Assembly (NCBI GenBank): GCA_964004625.1
Contig: CAXFOB010000034.1
Location: 1 to 46,498, forward strand
Direction: 5' to 3'
From: GCA-002697625 sp002697625
Lineage (GTDB): Bacteria; Bacteroidota; Bacteroidia; Flavobacteriales; BACL11
Length of the DNA stretch: 46,498 nt
Under the pieces are notes generated by a model. It saw nothing but the letters and a program-made list of their open reading frames with translations. It was not told where the DNA came from and did not search any database. A program made the position numbers and the translations under genes. This document shows, piece by piece, positions 42,435 through 46,498 of this stretch. Each line of letters begins with the position of its first letter. Position 1 is the first letter of the stretch.

Positions 42435-43417
42435 TGAATCAAAAGTTGAAAATCATATCAGTTGTTTTGTTTTTATGTGCCTGCACTTCAGAACCCAAAC
42501 AAGATGTAAAACAGGCTCCAAAAAAACCAAAAATAAAATTAGAGATTCCTAAATTTAATTCCGATTCTGCATATTATTATGTGCAGCAACAAGTAGATTT
42601 TGGACCTAGAGTTATCTCTTCAAAATCATGGCAAAATTGTGCTATTTGGTTAGAAAAAAAGTTCTTACAATACACTACAAATGTCCTGGTTCAGGAAGCT
42701 CCAATCACTACTTATGATGGAAAAAACCACACATTAAAAAATATAATTGCATCCTTCTCTCCTAATAAAAAAAATAGAATTGCGCTATTTGCACATTGGG
42801 ATTCTCGTCATATAGCAGATCACGATATAGAAAATCAAGATAGTCCAATACTTGGAGCAAATGATGGGGGAAGTGGAGTGGGTGTGTTAATTGAGTTAGC
42901 TAGACAATTCAGTATAAAAGAACCAAAAATAGGTGTTGATATTATCCTTTTTGACGCAGAAGATTATGGTCAACCAGAAAATTCAGAATATCCATTTATG
43001 GAAGATTCTTGGTGCTTAGGATCTCAGCATTGGAGTAAGAATCCACACAAAGCTCATTATACTGCCAGATATGGTATATTATTAGATATGGTTGGAGCTA
43101 AAAATGCAACATTTTATCTAGAAGGATATTCTACGTATTTTGCTTCTTCCGTATTACAAAAAGTATGGAGGAGAGGACATAAACTTGGATATGGGAAACA
43201 CTTTATTTACGATAACAGTCCTCAAATTACGGATGACCATTTCTATGTAAATACGATAGCTCATATACCCACTATTGATATTATTGAATACGATCCAAGC
43301 ACTGAAAATAAATTTAACAAACATTGGCACACACATAAAGATAATATGGATAATATTGATAGAGAAACATTAAATGCAGTTGGGCAAACTTTATTGGGAG
43401 TTGTTTATAGGGAATAA
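42434..43417 (+). CDS. Glutaminyl cyclase, M28-type lipoprotein
   Basis: A 327-residue lipoprotein (lipobox LCAC, Cys17) of the M28/glutaminyl-peptide cyclotransferase group. It has AHWDSRH, GANDGGSGVGVLIELAR with a metal Asp, DIILFDAEDYG with the catalytic Glu region, the QC-specific SWCLGSQHW, and HWHTHKDNMD with the last His. In Bacteroidota such enzymes convert N-terminal Gln of exported proteins to pyroglutamate. An upstream TTG at 42419 inside cysS would add residues before the signal peptide; the ATG at 42434 is preferred as it overlaps the cysS stop. Aminopeptidase activity is the alternative. Confidence 0.87.
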   Translation: MNQKLKIISVVLFLCACTSEPKQDVKQAPKKPKIKLEIPKFNSDSAYYYVQQQVDFGPRVISSKSWQNCAIWLEKKFLQYTTNVLVQEAPITTYDGKNHTLKNIIASFSPNKKNRIALFAHWDSRHIADHDIENQDSPILGANDGGSGVGVLIELARQFSIKEPKIGVDIILFDAEDYGQPENSEYPFMEDSWCLGSQHWSKNPHKAHYTARYGILLDMVGAKNATFYLEGYSTYFASSVLQKVWRRGHKLGYGKHFIYDNSPQITDDHFYVNTIAHIPTIDIIEYDPSTENKFNKHWHTHKDNMDNIDRETLNAVGQTLLGVVYRE

Positions 43418-43428
43418 GGGTCTAATCC

Positions 43429-43522
43429 TGCAAAAAGCGGAGCAATTTTTAGTTTGAAAGCTTGATGTAATCATGTAAAAAGGCGTTAGATTGTAATCCT
43501 GTTACCCCGAATTTTTTCTTTT
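43429..43522. repeat. Imperfect direct repeat flanking umuDC, left copy
   Basis: Aligns with 45373-45465: by hand about 75 of 92 aligned bases are the same, with three small gaps. Shared blocks include TGCAAAA, GAAAGCTT/AAAAGCTT, TGTAATC, GTAAAAAGG, TTAGA, TAATCCTG and TTTTCTTTT. It lies between the glutaminyl cyclase gene and umuD. Its end (ATCCTGTTACCCCGA) resembles the 3' part of a tRNA gene, as seen at integration sites. A further TAATCCTG occurs just upstream (43423-43430). Confidence 0.75.
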
Positions 43523-43534
43523 CAACACACTGTT

Positions 43535-43557
43535 TTACCAAAACAATTTTGTGGTAA
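43535..43557. promoter_or_regulatory. Palindromic candidate operator upstream of umuD
   Basis: A 23-bp near-palindrome: TTACCA and TGGTAA are perfect arms around AAACAATTTTG; 9 of 11 base pairs match. It ends 31 bp before the umuD ATG. A TAATTTTA (43555-43562), one base from the -7 consensus, overlaps its right arm, so a bound repressor could block transcription. An SOS-type repressor is plausible but unproven. Confidence 0.5.
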
Positions 43558-43588
43558 TTTTAGGCAACTTAAAAAAACCTAAAATTTC

Positions 43589-44041
43589 ATGAAACTAAAA
43601 TATTTAAAACATACCAATTGTTTTGATTTCTATTCTGTAGATAAAACGGCATTTGAGAATATTCCATTATTTGAAGCAAGTGTTTCTGCAGGCTTCCCTT
43701 CTCCTGCAGATGATTACAGGGATATGGACTTAGATTTGCACGATCATTTAGTTCAAAATCCATCTTCTACTTTTTGTGTCAAAGCTATTGGAGAAAGCAT
43801 GAAAGATGCAAGAATACAAAGTGGAGATGTTATGATAGTAGACAGGTCGTTAGAACCTGAAAATAGAAGTATTGTATTGGCGGTTATTGATGGTGAATTT
43901 ACTGTAAAAAGAGTAAATGTAAATGATAACCAACTTTATTTGATGCCAGAAAATGATACTTTTACTCCAATTAAAATTACAGAAGAAATGGATTTCCAAA
44001 TTTGGGGAGTAGTAACTTTTATAATTCATAAAGCAGTATGA
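43589..44041 (+). CDS. umuD: UmuD-like translesion polymerase subunit (S24 peptidase)
   Basis: A 150-residue self-cleaving S24 protein. The cleavage site is Ala34-Gly35 (SVSAGFPSPA), the nucleophile Ser70 (GESMKDA) and the general base Lys107 (FTVKRV). The spacing 35-70-107 equals that of E. coli UmuD (25-60-97). It lacks the helix-turn-helix of LexA, so it is the polymerase accessory protein and not a LexA repressor. After RecA-stimulated cleavage it would join UmuC to form a pol V-like enzyme. Its stop overlaps the umuC start (ATGA). Confidence 0.95.
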   Translation: MKLKYLKHTNCFDFYSVDKTAFENIPLFEASVSAGFPSPADDYRDMDLDLHDHLVQNPSSTFCVKAIGESMKDARIQSGDVMIVDRSLEPENRSIVLAVIDGEFTVKRVNVNDNQLYLMPENDTFTPIKITEEMDFQIWGVVTFIIHKAV

Positions 44042-45288
44042 TAGCACTTGCGGATTGTAATAATTTTTATGCCTCTTGTGAGAGAGTATTTAATCCTAAA
44101 TTAGAAAGAAAACCAGTTGTGGTTCTTTCCAATAATGATGGATGTATTATTGCAAGAAGTAATGAGGCGAAAAAATTAGGTATAAAGATGGGGGAACCTG
44201 CTTTTAAGATTAAGAATGTAGTAGAGAAGTATAATGTAAATGTGTTTTCTATTAATTTTGCTTTGTATGGGGATTTATCTAAAAGAGTGATGAATACTTT
44301 CAGAACAGAAGTAAATAAAATGGAAGTATATTCTATTGATGAGGCATTTTTGGATTTTTCTGATTTAGCAGACAAGGAACGAGCAATTCAGATTAAAAAG
44401 AAAGTTCAGATGTGGACGGGAATTCCTGTTTCTATTGGTATCGCAAAAACCAAGACACTTGCTAAGGTTGCGAATCATATTGCAAAGAAATATACAAAGT
44501 TAGGTTGTTTTATGTTTGATGATGAAGATTTGATTAGAAGAGCTCTAAATGTCTTTCCGGTAGAAGATTTATGGGGAATTGGAAGGAAACACGCTAAGAG
44601 ATTAAAAGAATTCGGTGTTCATACTGCGCTGCAATTTAGAGAAACAGATATTAATTGGATAAAAAAATATTTCTCTATTAATGCAGTAAAACTACAGAAA
44701 GAGTTAAAAGGAGAAATCTGTTATCCTTTAGAAACCACTATACAAAGAAAAAAGAATATTTGCACGGCTCGTTCTTTCGGAACAGAGATAAAAGAATTAA
44801 GTAAATTGAGAGAGGCAGTTAGTTCTCATGCTAACACTTGTGCTACTAAACTAAGAAAAGAGAAAAGCTGTTGTTCAACTATAAGCGTATTTTTAAGTAC
44901 AAACCCTTTTAAACCACAAGCAAAACAATCCCATCCGTATAGAGTATTTAATTTAGACGTACCTACAAATGATAGTATTGAAATTGTAAAATTTGCCTTA
45001 AAAGGTTTAGATCAAATTTATCGTTCCGATTGTATTTATAAAAAAGCAGGGGTTATAGTTGGTAGAACGATTCCTGAAAGTCAAGTTCAGTTATCTTTGT
45101 TTGATAATTTGGATAGAGATAAAAGAAAAGAGATCAATTCTGTTGTAGATACCATTAATAATAAGATGGGGAGAAATAAAGTGAAACTTGCAGTTCAGGG
45201 GTCAGGTAGAAAGTGGAAATTAAGACAAGAGAGACGCTCACCATGCTATACTACTCGTTTTTCTGATATCTTAGAAGTGAGAATCTGA
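44038..45288 (+). CDS. umuC: UmuC-like Y-family translesion DNA polymerase
   Basis: The catalytic subunit of a pol V-like enzyme, 416 residues. MIALADCNNFYASCERVFNP carries the first metal Asp, YSIDEAFLDF the second catalytic Asp-Glu, and VSIGIAKTKTLAKVANHIAK the palm; DLWGIGRKHAKRLKEFGV is the helix-hairpin-helix thumb. The C-terminal KVKLAVQGSGRKWKLRQERR with a terminal YTTRFSDIL segment is the UmuC-type tail. A short QLSLFD (near residue 352) resembles a beta-clamp-binding motif. It overlaps umuD by 4 bp; the pair stands alone as an operon. Confidence 0.96.
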   Translation: MIALADCNNFYASCERVFNPKLERKPVVVLSNNDGCIIARSNEAKKLGIKMGEPAFKIKNVVEKYNVNVFSINFALYGDLSKRVMNTFRTEVNKMEVYSIDEAFLDFSDLADKERAIQIKKKVQMWTGIPVSIGIAKTKTLAKVANHIAKKYTKLGCFMFDDEDLIRRALNVFPVEDLWGIGRKHAKRLKEFGVHTALQFRETDINWIKKYFSINAVKLQKELKGEICYPLETTIQRKKNICTARSFGTEIKELSKLREAVSSHANTCATKLRKEKSCCSTISVFLSTNPFKPQAKQSHPYRVFNLDVPTNDSIEIVKFALKGLDQIYRSDCIYKKAGVIVGRTIPESQVQLSLFDNLDRDKRKEINSVVDTINNKMGRNKVKLAVQGSGRKWKLRQERRSPCYTTRFSDILEVRI

Positions 45289-45372
45289 ATAAATAAAATT
45301 ATTTTAAAAAGAAATTTTTAATCAGAAAATCCAATTAATTTTTTAAGTTAGTTTTAATAGATTGATTAGCAG

Positions 45373-45465
45373 TGCAAAAGTGGTGCAAATTTTAGTTGAA
45401 AAGCTTACTGTAATCTAGTAAAAAGGTTAGAGGTTTTAATCCTGCTAACCCTACTGTTTTCTTTT
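45373..45465. repeat. Imperfect direct repeat flanking umuDC, right copy
   Basis: Right partner of 43429-43522, lying wholly between the umuC stop and the folE2 stop. Its core TTAGAGGTTTTAATCCTGCTAA is shown by position: 45427-45448. It resembles a tRNA T-arm end. The repeats are in the same orientation and about 1.94 kb apart, enclosing umuDC with its upstream region. Confidence 0.75.
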
Positions 45466-45466
45466 T
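45425..45466. terminator. Hairpin terminator between umuC and folE2, within the right repeat
   Basis: GGTTAGAGG pairs with CCT-CTAACC (one bulged G) around TTTTAAT, 45425-45450, followed by CTACTGTTTTCTTTTT. It could end umuC transcription. On the minus strand AAAA follows less favourably but an upstream A run supplies Ts, so it may also end folE2. Confidence 0.5.
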
Positions 45467-46484
45467 ATGATGAATGAATTAAGCTTGACCACAATTCATG
45501 AGGCACATGATTACTAAAGTTACTATTAGGAGCGAGAATTACGGATACAGCATCATGTGAATGTAAAGACTCTTGATGAGAACAAATTACTCGAAAATCT
45601 TTGACGCGTTTATCATTTACTAACTGTTCATATAATAATCTAGCAGCATCTTCAACAAACTTGAGATAAGATCCGTTAAGTTCAGCAAATGCCATTTCAT
45701 CTTCTCTTTTTACTATTACTTGGGTTTCGGTTTTTAAGGCATTAATACACATTTCTTGCAAATCTTCAATCCATACTGTATTTTCAAATTGAATAGATAT
45801 TCTTGCCACTGAACGTTGTGAATGAGATACAGTTATTTTGTTTCTATATTTTTTAGCATGTTCTGCAAGCTCATAAGAACAAGGACAGGCTGACGAGTAA
45901 ACAAAATCAAAATGTAAAAACTTTATGATATCTCCATTATTATCTATATTGCTTTCTAAAGTACAATTATAATATTGATATCCTGAATTATCAGATCTTA
46001 AGGATGCCTTTAATATAGGATAAGAAAAGTGTAATCCAATTTTTGCATCAAATGTTTCTAAATCATTTTTATAATTAAGTAATATTTTATCTAACTTATT
46101 ATAAACTTTTTCATCTTTATATTTGTAGAAAGATCTCATAATTCGCGACATGTTGATCCCTTTCTTATGAGCAGCTAAAGATACAGTGCCTGTGACTTTT
46201 GTTTCAAGTTCTATATGCCCTCCTTCTCGTTTATCATATTTTAGAGGTAATCTAAAATTATGAATACCTACTTGTTGTATAGCTACATGAGATCCTTGTA
46301 TTAAAGAAGAAGGGCCATTCTGTAAGTCGGGAAACGTTTTAATATCATTTTGAGTAGGTTTATATTCAACATCATAGTGTCTATTTGGTTCATAGTATTT
46401 TTTAGAATATTCATTAGCAGGAGCTTCTACAGTAGATTCAGCATCTCCAATCCACTCATATTTTTTTTTATTTTTTTTGTTCAT
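45465..46484 (-). CDS. folE2: GTP cyclohydrolase I type 2 (FolE2)
   Basis: Converts GTP to 7,8-dihydroneopterin triphosphate for folate and 7-deazaguanine nucleosides; metal-dependent and unrelated in sequence to FolE. It has 339 residues. Motifs: QQVGIHNFRLPL, KKGINMSRIMRSF, the conserved metal Cys in SSACPCSYELA, TVSHSQRSVARI, MAFAELNGSYLKFVEDAARL and VICSHQESLHSHDA. These are the accepted FolE2 landmarks. Its N-terminus is lysine-rich (MNKKNKKKYEWIGDAEST). Only 14 bp of upstream sequence remain, so its promoter is outside the window. It converges on umuC. Confidence 0.96.
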   Translation of the reverse strand: MNKKNKKKYEWIGDAESTVEAPANEYSKKYYEPNRHYDVEYKPTQNDIKTFPDLQNGPSSLIQGSHVAIQQVGIHNFRLPLKYDKREGGHIELETKVTGTVSLAAHKKGINMSRIMRSFYKYKDEKVYNKLDKILLNYKNDLETFDAKIGLHFSYPILKASLRSDNSGYQYYNCTLESNIDNNGDIIKFLHFDFVYSSACPCSYELAEHAKKYRNKITVSHSQRSVARISIQFENTVWIEDLQEMCINALKTETQVIVKREDEMAFAELNGSYLKFVEDAARLLYEQLVNDKRVKDFRVICSHQESLHSHDAVSVILAPNSNFSNHVPHELWSSLIHSS

Positions 46485-46498
46485 ATTTAGCTAATTGG

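Noticed and set aside
43429..43522. A tRNA gene at the left umuDC repeat
   Set aside because: Only a T-arm or acceptor-like end can be drawn; no cloverleaf with D-arm, anticodon arm and acceptor stem forms.
43589..44041. LexA repressor
   Set aside because: The protein has the S24 peptidase domain but no helix-turn-helix, and it precedes umuC with a 4-bp overlap.

Overview
The window is a stretch of low-GC chromosome from a member of the Bacteroidota, probably the Flavobacteriales. The evidence is type IX secretion (T9SS) cargo and accessory genes (a C-terminal gliding-type sorting domain, PorP/SprF, a PorE-like protein), DUF4270, an M28-type glutaminyl cyclase lipoprotein, menaquinone synthesis by the futalosine route (MqnC), many Bacteroidota-type promoter elements (TTG about 20 bp before TAnnTTTG), and few usable Shine-Dalgarno sequences. 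The genus cannot be told from the sequence. I see no rRNA, tRNA, CRISPR array or transposase.

Layout. 1-3294 (+): the end of a probable T9SS cargo gene, a strong terminator, then DUF1844, a membrane-anchored coiled-coil protein, exonuclease III (TTG start) and an OmpA-family lipoprotein. 3291-7323 (-): a tight operon panC-panD-flippase-like-rfaE2-radA. 7440-11326 (+): GT5-type glycogen synthase domain, DUF4270 lipoprotein and glmS. 11327-14400: an accessory island. It holds two 99-bp direct repeats, a 162-codon beta-barrel-like reading frame with no ordinary start codon, a full-length and a truncated copy of an unrecognised family, a cupredoxin lipoprotein and a fucosyltransferase-like protein. 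14426-18095 (-): mqnC-ribE-dCMP deaminase-ctp. 18137-25236 (+): M17 aminopeptidase and pdxA, then the classic DUF177-rpmF-plsX-fabH-accB-accC fatty-acid cluster. 25291-27213 (-): dxs. 27286-35455 (+): DUF3108, M23 peptidase, a 1229-residue T9SS cargo protein, PorP/SprF and a PorE-like OmpA protein. 35392-39899 (-): trhO-asnS-rpoN-PAP2-like. 40009-43417 (+): threonine dehydrogenase, cysS and glutaminyl cyclase. 43589-45288 (+): umuDC, bracketed by two about 93-bp imperfect direct repeats. 45465-46484 (-): folE2.

Most of the window is housekeeping: coenzyme A, pyridoxal phosphate, riboflavin, menaquinone, isoprenoid and pterin synthesis, fatty-acid initiation, envelope building and tRNA charging. 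Envelope themes recur: LPS heptose activation, UDP-GlcNAc precursor supply, an M23 peptidase and T9SS parts. The glutaminyl cyclase fits the signal peptides seen here, several of which should expose an N-terminal Gln after cleavage.

The parts most worth a second look are the island after glmS (its repeats carry a minus-strand promoter-like element, and it hides an uncalled gene) and the repeat-flanked umuDC unit with a palindromic candidate operator. All functional calls rest on reading motifs by eye; no database search was run.
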